Assembly (NCBI RefSeq): GCF_038958875.1
Contig: NZ_CP152407.1
Span: 2,301,501 to 2,365,500 of the forward strand
Direction: 5' to 3'
DNA from: Acidovorax sp. FHTAMBA
GTDB taxonomy: Bacteria > Pseudomonadota > Gammaproteobacteria > Burkholderiales > Burkholderiaceae_C
Length of the DNA: 64,000 bases
Part shown: positions 55,651-64,000 of the stretch, piece after piece
Layout: each line of letters begins with the position of its first letter
Numbering within the stretch: the stretch's first letter is position 1
Translations under genes and position numbers: made by a program
The notes under the pieces: generated by a model
What the model saw: the letters and a program-made list of their open reading frames with translations, nothing else
Databases searched by the model: none
Told to the model about the DNA's origin: nothing

Positions 55651-56397
55651 TCAGTTTTCCTCGCCTAGATACGCCGTACGTACCTGCTCATCATTGCGGA
55701 TCACCTCGGGTGAACCGGTAACAATGACTGCGCCATTGACCATCACGGTGATGCGCTCTGCAATGCGGAACACCGCATCCATGTCGTGTTCCACCAGCAA
55801 GATGGCGTGACCCGGTTTTAGCCGCTCAAGCAGGGCCAGCATCCGGTCGGTTTCTTCCGCTCCCATGCCGGCCAGGGGCTCGTCCAGCAGCAACACGCGC
55901 GGCTGTGTGGCCAGGCACATGGCCACCTCCAACTGCCGTTTGGCACCATGGCTCAAGGTTCCCGCAAGGCGAAAGGCTACGGGAGAGAGACCTGTTGCCT
56001 CCAGGGCGGCATCGGCCGCTGGCACGCTGGCATCGCAATCGTGCGCCGGCTCCCACAGTGCCCAGGGGCGCGGAGTTCGCGCCTGGGCCGCCAACCGGCA
56101 GTTCTCATGCACGGTGAACTCGGGAAAGATGGTCGTGCGCTGGTAGCTGCGGCCAATGCCCGAAAGCGCGCGGCGCGCCTGTGGCTGGTTAGTCACATCT
56201 GCGCCGAACAGCCGGATCTGGCCCTCTGAACTGTTGATCTCGCCGGACAGCATGTTGATGAGGGTGGACTTTCCCGCCCCGTTCGTGCCGATGACTGCGT
56301 GGACCTCGCCAATGTGGAGGTCGATGGAAACGGAGTTGACAGCCGTGAGTCCGCCGAAGCGCCGGGTCAGCCGTTCGACTTGCAAAATTGGGCTCAT
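55651..56397 (-). CDS. livG: LIV-type ABC transporter ATPase LivG
   Basis: A 248-residue ATPase with Walker A GTNGAGKSTLINML, signature LSHGAKRQLEVAM (the LSHG variant usual in LivG) and Walker B VLLLDEPLAGMGAEE. The ATG giving MSPILQVERL was chosen; it overlaps the livM stop by 4 bp. Confidence 0.92.
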   Translation of the reverse strand: MSPILQVERLTRRFGGLTAVNSVSIDLHIGEVHAVIGTNGAGKSTLINMLSGEINSSEGQIRLFGADVTNQPQARRALSGIGRSYQRTTIFPEFTVHENCRLAAQARTPRPWALWEPAHDCDASVPAADAALEATGLSPVAFRLAGTLSHGAKRQLEVAMCLATQPRVLLLDEPLAGMGAEETDRMLALLERLKPGHAILLVEHDMDAVFRIAERITVMVNGAVIVTGSPEVIRNDEQVRTAYLGEEN

Positions 56398-57395
56398 GTG
56401 CGTCGCTCCTTTCTGAAGCGTTGCACAGAGCCAATCAGGCCTTTGGGCAGCAGGGCGACGAACGCGATGATCGCCAAGCCGAGGGTGAGTTGCCAATGGT
56501 CAGCCAGTCCCCCGACCACGGCGTGCGTTGACAGCAACTCCTTCAACAGAACGAAGACGATGGTTCCCAGCACCGCCCCGCGCAGGTGCCCGATGCCGCC
56601 CAGGATCACCATCAGCAACACCTCCCCGGAAATGTGCCACGACAGCATTTCCGGGTTCACCACGCCGTCCCGCGCGGCCACCAGGAACCCCGCCAGACCA
56701 GCCAGTGCGCCGGCGATGACGAAGGCTCCCAGCTTGTACCAAAAGGTGGGAAAGCCGGTAGCGCGCATGCGCTGCTCGTTGACGCGGATGCCTGCGAGCG
56801 CGGCACCAAAACGGGATCGACGGATCACGGCCAGCAGTGTGTAAGTAAACACGAGTGCGGCGAGCGCCACATAGAACACCGTCAGGCGGTTTTCCATGTC
56901 GAGCGGCCCCACAGCAGGACGCGCATACAGGTATATACCATCGCTGCCGCCACCCACGGGCGTGTCGTGAAAGATGAAATAGGCCATCTGCGCGAAGGCC
57001 AGCGTGACCATGATGAAGTACACCCCACGTGTGCGTAGCGAGAGCGCTCCCACGACCAGCGCATATAGGCCTGCCGCCAGCATGGACAGTCCCACCAGCA
57101 CGGCAAGGTTGCCGGCCCCGTCGCCCGAGGCGATGACGGTTACATAGGCGCCGACGCCGAAGTAGGCCGCATGTCCGAGGCTGACCAGACCGGTCATGCC
57201 GACCAGCAACTCCAGGCTGAGGGCGAAGATGGCAAGAACCATGACCTTCACCACAAGGTCGCCCAGATAGCCGGTCAGCATAGGGCCGGCTACGGCGAGC
57301 GCCACCGCGATCACCAGCGGTAACCAGATCCCGGTGTTACGCGGGGCAGCGATAAGCGTTGGAGCAGTTTTCATAGATAAGGTAGTGGTGTTCAT
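56394..57395 (-). CDS. livM: LIV-type ABC permease LivM
   Basis: A 333-residue permease with about nine TM helices (LPLVIAVALAVAGPMLTGYL, ALSLELLVGMTGLVSLGHAA with the conserved GxxSLGHA loop). The ATG giving MNTTTLSMK overlaps the livH stop by 4 bp. Confidence 0.92.
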   Translation of the reverse strand: MNTTTLSMKTAPTLIAAPRNTGIWLPLVIAVALAVAGPMLTGYLGDLVVKVMVLAIFALSLELLVGMTGLVSLGHAAYFGVGAYVTVIASGDGAGNLAVLVGLSMLAAGLYALVVGALSLRTRGVYFIMVTLAFAQMAYFIFHDTPVGGGSDGIYLYARPAVGPLDMENRLTVFYVALAALVFTYTLLAVIRRSRFGAALAGIRVNEQRMRATGFPTFWYKLGAFVIAGALAGLAGFLVAARDGVVNPEMLSWHISGEVLLMVILGGIGHLRGAVLGTIVFVLLKELLSTHAVVGGLADHWQLTLGLAIIAFVALLPKGLIGSVQRFRKERRT

Positions 57396-58264
57396 GTGCG
57401 CCGCCCCATCAAGCCCTCGGGGCGCCAAATCAGCACGATGGCCATCAGCACGTAGATGCCAATGCCCGCGGCTTCCGAAAAGAAGACCTTGCCGAAGGTG
57501 TCCACGAAGCCCACAAGCAGCGAAGCCACCAGCGCTCCGGTGATGGAGCCGATGCCGCCGATGACGACCACCACGAAGCAGATGATCAGCACGCTCGCGC
57601 CCATGTTGGGATAAACCGACGAGATCGGCGCCGCAATCATTCCTGCCAGTGCGGCCAGCGCCACGCCGGCAGCGAACACGATGCGGTACAGACGCCGGAT
57701 GTCGATGCCCAGCCCGCGCACCATGTCGCGGTCACTGGCCCCCGCGCGGATCATCATTCCCAGCCGGGTGTGGTTGACCACCAGGTACAGCGCCACGGCC
57801 AGAACGATGCAGGCGCCCGATGCGAACAAGCGGTACCAGGGGTACTGCATGAGGTCGCCCAGAGGCAGGCTCCCCGCCAACCAGGTGGGCACGGAAACGC
57901 CATGCACATCGTTGCCGACCAGGATGGAGCGCAGTTCCTCGAAAACCAGGATCAAGCCATAGGTCATCAGCACCTGCTGCAGATGCTCACGCTGATAAAG
58001 GTAGCTGAAGAACACCCACTCAAGCACATAGCCCAGCGCGGTGGCCAGGACGGTTCCAACCACCAGCGTGACCAAAAAGTTGCCGCCAAACAGCGGCGAC
58101 AGGGCGAAGGCCATGTATGCGCCGATCATGTAGAAACTGCCATGCGCCAGGTTGATGACGCCCATGATCCCAAAGATAAGCGTGAGCCCGGAGGCGAGCA
58201 GGAAGAGCAGCAGTCCGTACTGGACAGCATTCAGGCACTGCACAAGAAATGTGGCGAAGTCCAC
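57392..58264 (-). CDS. livH: LIV-type ABC permease LivH
   Basis: A 290-residue permease with about eight TM helices; GLTLIFGIMGVINLAHGSFY is the LivH hallmark. It pairs with LivM to form the membrane channel. It lies 93 bp after the binding-protein gene. Confidence 0.92.
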   Translation of the reverse strand: MDFATFLVQCLNAVQYGLLLFLLASGLTLIFGIMGVINLAHGSFYMIGAYMAFALSPLFGGNFLVTLVVGTVLATALGYVLEWVFFSYLYQREHLQQVLMTYGLILVFEELRSILVGNDVHGVSVPTWLAGSLPLGDLMQYPWYRLFASGACIVLAVALYLVVNHTRLGMMIRAGASDRDMVRGLGIDIRRLYRIVFAAGVALAALAGMIAAPISSVYPNMGASVLIICFVVVVIGGIGSITGALVASLLVGFVDTFGKVFFSEAAGIGIYVLMAIVLIWRPEGLMGRRT

Positions 58265-58357
58265 GATGGTTCATCCTGGCTGGTTGGGAGGAGCAGGGCG
58301 CTGCCCGCCGCGCGCGGCGGGTTTGCCCTGGCTTGAAAGTGGCTCGGTGAAGGGCGC

Positions 58358-59530
58358 TTACAGCTTGCAGCCGCGCGCCGGGTCAGAGAGCGCCTTGGAC
58401 GCGATGCCGACGACCTTGTTCTCCTTGCCCTCAACCCGGCGCAGGTAGATGTCCTGCACCGGGTTGTGCGACTTGGACATGGTGAAAACGCCGCGTGGAC
58501 TGTCGAACTTCGCCTTCTCGACGGCCGCAGCGAACTCGGCCTTCTTCGAAACATCGCCCTTCACCGCATCCAGGCCGACGCGCAATATCTGCGCAGCGTC
58601 ATAGCCCTGAACGGCGTAGACGTCCGGTTGCAGCTTGAATGCCTTGGCGTATGCGGTACGGAAGGATTTGTCGCGGGGCGTGTCCAAGTTGTCGGCGTAA
58701 TGCAGCGTAGTCAACAGGCCTTGCGCCGCATCGCCCTGCGCATCCAGTGTTCCGTCGGTGAGGAAGCCAGAGCCATAGAGCGGGATGGTCTTGTTCAGGC
58801 CAGCAGCCGCATAGTCCTTGACGAACTTCACGGCGCCGCCACCGGCAAAGAACGCGAACACGGCGTCAGGTTTGCTGGCCGCAATTTCGGTGAGGAGTGC
58901 CTGGAACTCCACGTTCGGGAAAGGCACGGTCAGCTGCTTGAGAACCTTGCCCCCTTCCTTTTCGAAGCCTTCCTTGAAAGCATTAGTCATCTCTTCACCA
59001 GCCGCGTACTTCCAGGTGATGGTCATCGCGGTCTTCTTTTTCTCCTGCGTGGCGGCTACGGAACCCATGCCATAGGAAGATTGCCAATTCGAGAACGAAC
59101 TGCGGAAGATATTAGGGGCGCACATCGGACCCGTGACAGCGTCGGAGCCCGCGTTCGGCACGATGAGCAAGGTATTGCTCTCCTTTGCCGCACGGGCCAT
59201 GGCCATCGCCACGCCGGAATGCACGGTTCCAACGATCACGTCCACCTTGTCACGGCGGATCAGCTTGTTGACGTTTTCCGTGGCTTTGGCCGGGTCGGAC
59301 TCGTCGTCGACCTTGATGAATTCAATCTCACGGCCGGCGAGTTTCCCACCTTGCTCGTCGACGTACATGCGAAAACCGTTTTCGATTGCCAAGCCCAGGG
59401 CCGTAAAGGTACCGCTGTAGGGCAGCATCAGACCGACCTTCAGCTTGTCCATGCCTTGGGCTTGCGCGCCCGCGGCGAGAATCAGTGCGCTGAGCGCGAT
59501 GACGCTGCGACGGTTGAGTGTGTACTTCAT
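58358..59530 (-). CDS. LIV-type periplasmic binding protein
   Basis: A 390-residue type-I binding protein with a signal peptide (RRSVIALSALILAAGAQAQ). LMLPYSGTFTALGLAIENGF, FIKVDDESDPAKATENVNKL and GTVHSGVAMAMARAAKESN are typical of aromatic-acid binders of this family. AAAGGAGA precedes the ATG. It overlaps the hydrolase gene by 4 bp and is followed by livHMGF, so it is the main receptor of the transporter. Benzoate or hippurate as ligand is inference. Confidence 0.88.
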   Translation of the reverse strand: MKYTLNRRSVIALSALILAAGAQAQGMDKLKVGLMLPYSGTFTALGLAIENGFRMYVDEQGGKLAGREIEFIKVDDESDPAKATENVNKLIRRDKVDVIVGTVHSGVAMAMARAAKESNTLLIVPNAGSDAVTGPMCAPNIFRSSFSNWQSSYGMGSVAATQEKKKTAMTITWKYAAGEEMTNAFKEGFEKEGGKVLKQLTVPFPNVEFQALLTEIAASKPDAVFAFFAGGGAVKFVKDYAAAGLNKTIPLYGSGFLTDGTLDAQGDAAQGLLTTLHYADNLDTPRDKSFRTAYAKAFKLQPDVYAVQGYDAAQILRVGLDAVKGDVSKKAEFAAAVEKAKFDSPRGVFTMSKSHNPVQDIYLRRVEGKENKVVGIASKALSDPARGCKL

Positions 59531-60318
59531 GTTTGTCTCCTTTGGTGAATGAAATCGCGTGTCGCGGCAACGACCTGTTCGGGCTGGTCCCGGTGCGGCG
59601 AATGGCCGCAGTGAGGAACTTCCATTAGCTGAGTGGTTGCGACCCGCTCGGCAATGCCCCGGATCTGGGCTAGCGTGCCGTAGGCGTCGTCTAGACCCTG
59701 TATGGCCAATACTGGGCAGTGCACACCTGAGATTTCGTCGCTGATGTCCCAGGACCGGAAATCCGGGTTGAGCCAGATGCTGTTCCATCCCCAGAACGCA
59801 GAATCGGGGTGCGCGTGGTACTTCGCCAAGCCCGCACGCAGATTGCCGGTTTCGTATTCCATCTTGGCGCGTTGGATGTTCTGGATCGTGATGTCCTCGA
59901 CGAAGATGTGAGGCGCGAGCAGCACCAAGCCGGCAGTCTTTTCTGGGTGCATGGCAGCGTGCAGCAGGGCGATGGAACCACCGTCGCTGTGCCCGAAAAG
60001 CCAGACGGACTGCTCTATGCCCAAGGCGTGAAGCAGCCGAGGCAGTATTTCGTACGCCTGCTGGTGCATGAAGTCCACGCCCCACTGTTCTTCGCTGGGA
60101 CGGGGTGTGGACCGGCCATACCCTGGGCGCGAGAATACGAGACCCCTCGCACCCACGGCGGCACACAGCCGGGCAGGGAAGTCCTTCCACATTGCCAGCG
60201 AGCCAAGCCCTTCGTGCAGGAACACGATGAGCGGTCCTCGCGCGGATTCGGCATTGACCCAGCCGTATTCCACACTCACCTCACGGCCGCGCCAGCAAAT
60301 TTCCGCGAACTGGCTCAC
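59527..60318 (-). CDS. alpha/beta hydrolase of the benzoate operon
   Basis: A 263-residue alpha/beta-fold protein. The nucleophile elbow is GHSDGGS (Ser near residue 110), the oxyanion HEGLG is at 35-39, and the catalytic His is in VPHCGHSPH near 240. The GTG start overlaps the ligase stop by one base. Hydrolases occur in box clusters; candidate roles are a thioesterase for benzoyl-CoA or a lactonase, neither established here. Not a close match to a named enzyme that I can place. Confidence 0.75.
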   Translation of the reverse strand: MSQFAEICWRGREVSVEYGWVNAESARGPLIVFLHEGLGSLAMWKDFPARLCAAVGARGLVFSRPGYGRSTPRPSEEQWGVDFMHQQAYEILPRLLHALGIEQSVWLFGHSDGGSIALLHAAMHPEKTAGLVLLAPHIFVEDITIQNIQRAKMEYETGNLRAGLAKYHAHPDSAFWGWNSIWLNPDFRSWDISDEISGVHCPVLAIQGLDDAYGTLAQIRGIAERVATTQLMEVPHCGHSPHRDQPEQVVAATRDFIHQRRQT

Positions 60319-61874
60319 TACTGGACCTCTCGCTCGCGCAGGCGAAAGCGCTGAATCTTGCCGGTGGCCGTCTTGGGTAACTCGGCAAGGAATTCGATCT
60401 GACGCGGGTACTTGTAGGGCGCAAGGCGCTCCTTGACGAAGTCCTTGAGCTGCCCTTCGTCAGTCAGGCACCCGTCCTTGAGCACCACAAACGCCTTGGT
60501 CTTGGTCAAACCTTCGGCGTCCGCCATGCCGATGACCGCTGCCTCCAGCACCGAAGGGTGCTCCATGAGGGTGGATTCAACTTCGAAGGGCGAGACGTAA
60601 ATGCCGCTGACTTTCAGCATGTCGTCGCTGCGACCCGCATAGATGTAGTAGCCCTGCTCGTCGCGCACGTACTTGTCGCCGCTCTTCGTCCACGCACCCT
60701 GGAAGGTCTCTTGAGACTTTTCGCGGGTGGCCCAGTACATCAGGGCGGCGCTTGGACCGCGGATGTACAGGTCACCCACCTCTCCGTCAGCCGCTGGGCT
60801 GCCGTCTTCCGTGCGCAGCTGCACTTCGTATCCGTCCACCGGCTTGCCGGTGCTGCCGTACTTGATGTCGTCCGGGCGGTTCGAGAGGAACACATGAAGC
60901 ATTTCGGTGGAGCCAATGCCGTCGACGATGTCCACACCGAAGTGACTTTTAAAACGATTGGCGATGTCGGCCGGCAGCGCCTCGCCCGCCGAGGAGCACA
61001 TGCGCAGCGCGACAGACTCCCGGCCCGGCAGGCGCGGTGATGCCAGCATGCCGGCGAAGCCAGTGGGTGCACCGAAGAACACCGTGGGCTTGCACTGCAG
61101 TTCCGTGAGGCGCTTGAAGACTGCGTCGGGCGTGGGCCGCTCTGCCATCAGCACCGTGCAGGCGCCGACCGAAAGCGGGAACGTGAGTCCGTTCCCCAGG
61201 CCGTAGGCGAAGTACAGCTTTGCAGCGGAGAAGCAAACATCCTTTTCGGTCAAACCCAAAATGCCCTTGCCGTACAGTTCGCCTGTCCACCATAAATTGC
61301 GTTGCGTATGAACGGTGCCTTTCGGACGGCCAGTGGAGCCAGAGGAATAGAGCCAGAAGCCCGGTTCGTCGCCCGTCGTCGGCGCGGGGGCGTTGGCCGC
61401 TGTCACCGCATCGAGCGCAGCCTCAAATTCCAGCACGCCCTCGGGAAGGTCGCCCTCGGGCTGCGACACGATGACCGTGTGCAGTTCATGTGCCGATTTC
61501 CGCATGGCAGCCTGCAAGGTGGCATGCAGTGCACCCGAAACGATGCTGGCCTGTGCACGGCTGTGCTCTAGCATGTAAGCGTAGTCGTCCACGGTCAGCA
61601 AGGTGTTCACTGGTACCGGCACGATGCCGGCATAGAGACAGCCGAGGAAGCTCACAGGCCAGTCGTGCGAATCAAGCATGAGCAGCAAGACGCGCTCCTC
61701 ACGCCGCAAGCCGGCCTTTTGCAGGGCCGTGGCCATGCGGCGCGCCCGCTGCTCTAGCTGCCCGTAGCTCAGCGGGCCGCGGTCGTCGATGTAGGCCAGG
61801 CGTTCGCCGCGCTGACGGTGCAACGCGAATACGTGTTCGGCGAAATTGAAAGGGCCGTCCGTTGGGGTGGGCAT
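60318..61874 (-). CDS. bclA: benzoate-CoA ligase
   Basis: A 518-residue adenylate-forming ligase making benzoyl-CoA from benzoate, CoA and ATP. P-loop YSSGSTGRPKG is at 176-186, the A5 motif is in DGIGSTEMLHVF, and the C-terminal lysine is Lys506 in PKTATGKIQRF. STEMLHVFLSNRPDDIKYGS and FFGAPTGFAGMLASP are characteristic of benzoate-CoA ligases. GGAG precedes the ATG. It sits between boxD and the hydrolase, the normal setting in box clusters, and feeds the epoxide route. Confidence 0.92.
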   Translation of the reverse strand: MPTPTDGPFNFAEHVFALHRQRGERLAYIDDRGPLSYGQLEQRARRMATALQKAGLRREERVLLLMLDSHDWPVSFLGCLYAGIVPVPVNTLLTVDDYAYMLEHSRAQASIVSGALHATLQAAMRKSAHELHTVIVSQPEGDLPEGVLEFEAALDAVTAANAPAPTTGDEPGFWLYSSGSTGRPKGTVHTQRNLWWTGELYGKGILGLTEKDVCFSAAKLYFAYGLGNGLTFPLSVGACTVLMAERPTPDAVFKRLTELQCKPTVFFGAPTGFAGMLASPRLPGRESVALRMCSSAGEALPADIANRFKSHFGVDIVDGIGSTEMLHVFLSNRPDDIKYGSTGKPVDGYEVQLRTEDGSPAADGEVGDLYIRGPSAALMYWATREKSQETFQGAWTKSGDKYVRDEQGYYIYAGRSDDMLKVSGIYVSPFEVESTLMEHPSVLEAAVIGMADAEGLTKTKAFVVLKDGCLTDEGQLKDFVKERLAPYKYPRQIEFLAELPKTATGKIQRFRLREREVQ

Positions 61875-61902
61875 GGTGTCTCCGTATTCGTGTGTGCGTG
61901 GG

Positions 61903-63456
61903 TTAGAGGCCGAGCGCCTGCAGTACATGGGTGCTGGCCTGGATAGCGCTGCGCTGGTGGTAGAAATCGAGCGCCCGCAATCCGCCAAGTTCTTCCCCGC
62001 CGCCCGCGCGCCCTGGCCCGCCATGTAGGGACATGGGCATGACATTGCCGTGGCCAGTGTGTGCCTCGGCCACCTCAGGAGTGACGATATGGAGCCTGCC
62101 GTGAAATGGCGCGAGCGCCAGTGCGCTCTGCGCAAGTAGAACGGAATCATCGCTGTACAGCGATGCCGCCAGTGACCCCAGCCCTCGCTGCACCAACTGG
62201 TGGGCGTGGCCGATATCCCGATAGGCCACTAGCGTTGCGACGGGGCCAAAAACCTCTACGTCGTGCACCGTCTGGGCGCTGTCAGCATCGCGCGCGCCAA
62301 GCAGCACCGGCTGCTGACAGGCTGCAACGGAGGAATCAGCATCCACCAGGGGCTGACCGCGTCCGTCATACAGCGTGGTGGTTGCGCCCGCCAGTTGCTT
62401 CAGGCCCTGCTGCACGTTGTGCCACTGTTCACGACTAACAAGGGCACCCATGCGCACGCTATCGTTGCGCGGATTGCCTACGCTTACCTTGGCCAGCTTG
62501 GCCGATATGGCTTCGGCAGCCGCCTCGAACACAGGTGCCGGCACAAAGACCCTGCGAATTGCCGTGCACTTCTGACCTGATTTGACGGTCATCTCCTTGA
62601 CCACCTCGCGCACCAGTAGGTCGAAGGCCGGCGTGCCAGGTGCTGCGTCATTCAGCAACACGGCACTGTTTAGGCTGTCGGCCTCGATGTTGGTGCGCAC
62701 CGCGTGGCGTGTGACTGCGGTGTGGCTGCGAATGACAGCAGCCGTCTCTGCCGACCCTGTAAATGAGAGCACATCAAAGGGAAGCAGCGCGTCGAGCAGC
62801 CCTGCCGAGCCGCCGCAGACGACCGACAGGGCGCCCGGCGGCAAGATGCCTGCATCCACCACGTCCTGGACCATGCGCTGCGTCAGCCAGGCCGTCGACG
62901 TGGCTGGCTTCACCACTACTGCCATGCCGGACAGCAATGCGGGCGCAGCCTTTTCCCACAGACCCCAGGCAGGGAAATTGAAGGCATTGATGAACAAGGC
63001 CAAGCCGGGGCGCGGGGTGCGCAGGTGCTGCGACTGAAACACTGGTTCCTTGCCGAGCTTCACCGGCTCGCCGTCGCGCAATGCGCGCGCACCGCCCAAA
63101 GCTTCGCCCCAGCGGGCGTACTGGCCCAGCGTAAAGATCGCGCCGTCAATGTCCACCGCCGAATCGTTCTTCACGGTGCCACTGTTGGCCAAGGCGATCT
63201 CGTAGTAAGCGTCGCGGTGGGCCAGCAGCACTTTCTGGCACTGGGCCAGCAGCGCGGCCCGTTCGCCGTAAGTCAGTGCCTGCAAGGCGGCGCTGCCGCG
63301 CTCGCGTGCGAACTGAAAGCCGCTTGGCAAGTCGAGGCCTAAAGAATCGACGCGCACAAGGTCCGTGCCCAGAACGGGGTCGCGTAGCACTGTGCCCTCA
63401 CCGCTGCCGGTCTGCCAGCGTCCGTTGAGGTAGTTAGGAATCAATGGAGCGTTCAT
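61903..63456 (-). CDS. boxD: 3,4-dehydroadipyl-CoA semialdehyde dehydrogenase
   Basis: A 517-residue aldehyde dehydrogenase of the PaaZ-N/BoxD type, which oxidises the ring-cleavage product semialdehyde after the BoxAB and BoxC steps. The catalytic cysteine is Cys297 in GQKCTAIRR. INAFNFPAWGLWEKAAPALL and TRHAVRTNIEADSLNS are further family features. It follows the DUF4863 gene after 3 bp and precedes bclA by 28 bp. Confidence 0.9.
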   Translation of the reverse strand: MNAPLIPNYLNGRWQTGSGEGTVLRDPVLGTDLVRVDSLGLDLPSGFQFARERGSAALQALTYGERAALLAQCQKVLLAHRDAYYEIALANSGTVKNDSAVDIDGAIFTLGQYARWGEALGGARALRDGEPVKLGKEPVFQSQHLRTPRPGLALFINAFNFPAWGLWEKAAPALLSGMAVVVKPATSTAWLTQRMVQDVVDAGILPPGALSVVCGGSAGLLDALLPFDVLSFTGSAETAAVIRSHTAVTRHAVRTNIEADSLNSAVLLNDAAPGTPAFDLLVREVVKEMTVKSGQKCTAIRRVFVPAPVFEAAAEAISAKLAKVSVGNPRNDSVRMGALVSREQWHNVQQGLKQLAGATTTLYDGRGQPLVDADSSVAACQQPVLLGARDADSAQTVHDVEVFGPVATLVAYRDIGHAHQLVQRGLGSLAASLYSDDSVLLAQSALALAPFHGRLHIVTPEVAEAHTGHGNVMPMSLHGGPGRAGGGEELGGLRALDFYHQRSAIQASTHVLQALGL

Positions 63457-63459
63457 GGG

Positions 63460-63930
63460 TCAGCTTTTCGAAAATTGAATCTGCCCTTCGGGCAGCAGGT
63501 AGAGAACCAATGCGCGGCCGTTCGCGACGGTAGGCTGGTGCGCGCTGCCGGGCGGAAAGACGCACCAGCCGGCTGGCCGCCCGTCGAAAGTTGCTGAGCC
63601 GTCATCCAAGGGCATGATCAGATCAATTTCGCCGCCCGGATGCACGTGGTGCGGTCCTGCGATGTCCCGCATGTCAACTACATCGACTGAAAAACGGTGC
63701 AGGCTGTCATCTGCTTTGAAAACGCGCCCATAACGGATCCCCCCTCCTTCGCGGTCGCACAGCCAGCCATCACGCACGCCTTCCACGCAGGCCGCTTTGA
63801 GCCCTCCATAGCTTTGGCTGTGTGGCCCGTGCTGGGTGTTGAGCCATTGATCCAGCGCCGCGTCGAGAGGGCGCCCCGAAATTTGAGCAGTCAGGACGAC
63901 AAGTTGCTGGTGAAATGTTTGTTTGCTCAT
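63460..63930 (-). CDS. DUF4863 family protein (cupin-like)
   Basis: A 156-residue protein of the DUF4863 group. It has a cupin-type metal-binding segment (HHVHPGGEIDLIMPL, then PAGWCVFPPGSAHQPTV) and GGLKAACVEGVRDGWLCDRE upstream of it. I believe this group includes 4-hydroxylaminobenzoate lyase (PnbB), which fits an aromatic context, but the role inside a box operon is not known. It is the first visible gene of the benzoate operon; its promoter lies at or past 63931. Confidence 0.75.
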   Translation of the reverse strand: MSKQTFHQQLVVLTAQISGRPLDAALDQWLNTQHGPHSQSYGGLKAACVEGVRDGWLCDREGGGIRYGRVFKADDSLHRFSVDVVDMRDIAGPHHVHPGGEIDLIMPLDDGSATFDGRPAGWCVFPPGSAHQPTVANGRALVLYLLPEGQIQFSKS

Positions 63931-63972
63931 GTGGTTCCTCGTTGATGCAAGTGCTTGCGTACCGCATTGACA

Positions 63973-63985
63973 TGCACTATTGTGC
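63973..63985. promoter_or_regulatory. TGCA(N6)TGC(T) site upstream of the box operon
   Basis: TGCACTATTGTGC is a near-perfect palindrome and fits TGCA(N6)TGCA except for its last base. It is 43 bp upstream of the DUF4863 start and probably controls the operon. It is cut near the window edge. Confidence 0.55.
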
Positions 63986-64000
63986 TCGGTGGGGAACGAT

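Overview
The window reads as a high-GC betaproteobacterial chromosome of the Acidovorax/Comamonadaceae type. The evidence is the rimP-nusA-infB-rbfA-truB-typA run, the guaB-guaA pair, a DUF1631 protein, and two families of short dispersed repeats that I associate with that family. Genus-level assignment is inference.

Positions 1-29510 are core chromosome. In order: the 3' end of ettA; a DUF1631 protein; a TAXI-type TRAP solute-binding protein; a small conserved hypothetical; a MocR-type regulator divergent from two multiheme cytochromes c and a thioredoxin-like protein; a SWIM/SNF2 helicase; the translation operon rimP-nusA-infB-rbfA-truB-typA with a promoter and a hairpin in its leader; an EamA exporter overlapping a 3-hydroxyisobutyryl-CoA-hydrolase-like gene; smpB; ratA-rnfH; a DUF4124 protein; guaB and guaA.

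At the 3' end of guaA (about 29500) a mobile island begins and runs past the right edge of the window. It opens with repeated motifs and a P4-type tyrosine integrase. Next come a two-gene unit behind a 28-bp palindrome, an AlpA-like regulator, and a complete mating-pair-formation operon on the minus strand: traG, a CopG-like gene, trbB-C-D-E-J-K-L-F-G-I and DUF2274. An exclusion-type lipoprotein gene and a LysR gene (traR-like) lie upstream of it. The gene order matches Tn4371-type elements, but the integrase/target combination differs and no relaxase is visible.

Beyond traR the island carries catabolic cargo. First is a decayed boxB (benzoyl-CoA epoxidase) remnant on the plus strand behind an array of TGCA(N6)TGCA motifs. 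Then comes a minus-strand unit of an M20D amidohydrolase (hippuricase-like), an orphan Bug binding protein, a tandem glycine riboswitch and a DadA-like FAD oxidoreductase, with a divergent LysR gene. Last is a long minus-strand operon: DUF4863, boxD, benzoate-CoA ligase, an alpha/beta hydrolase, a complete LIV-type ABC transporter, a second binding protein and a chemoreceptor without a periplasmic sensor.

Taken together this looks like a mobile module for using hippurate (N-benzoylglycine). The amidohydrolase would release benzoate and glycine. Benzoate would be activated to benzoyl-CoA and fed to the box pathway, whose epoxidase and ring-cleavage genes would lie to the right of the window. 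Released glycine would be sensed by the riboswitch in front of the amino-acid oxidoreductase. The hippurate assignment is inference from family and context; the riboswitch, benzoate ligase, boxD and the boxB remnant are read from the sequence.
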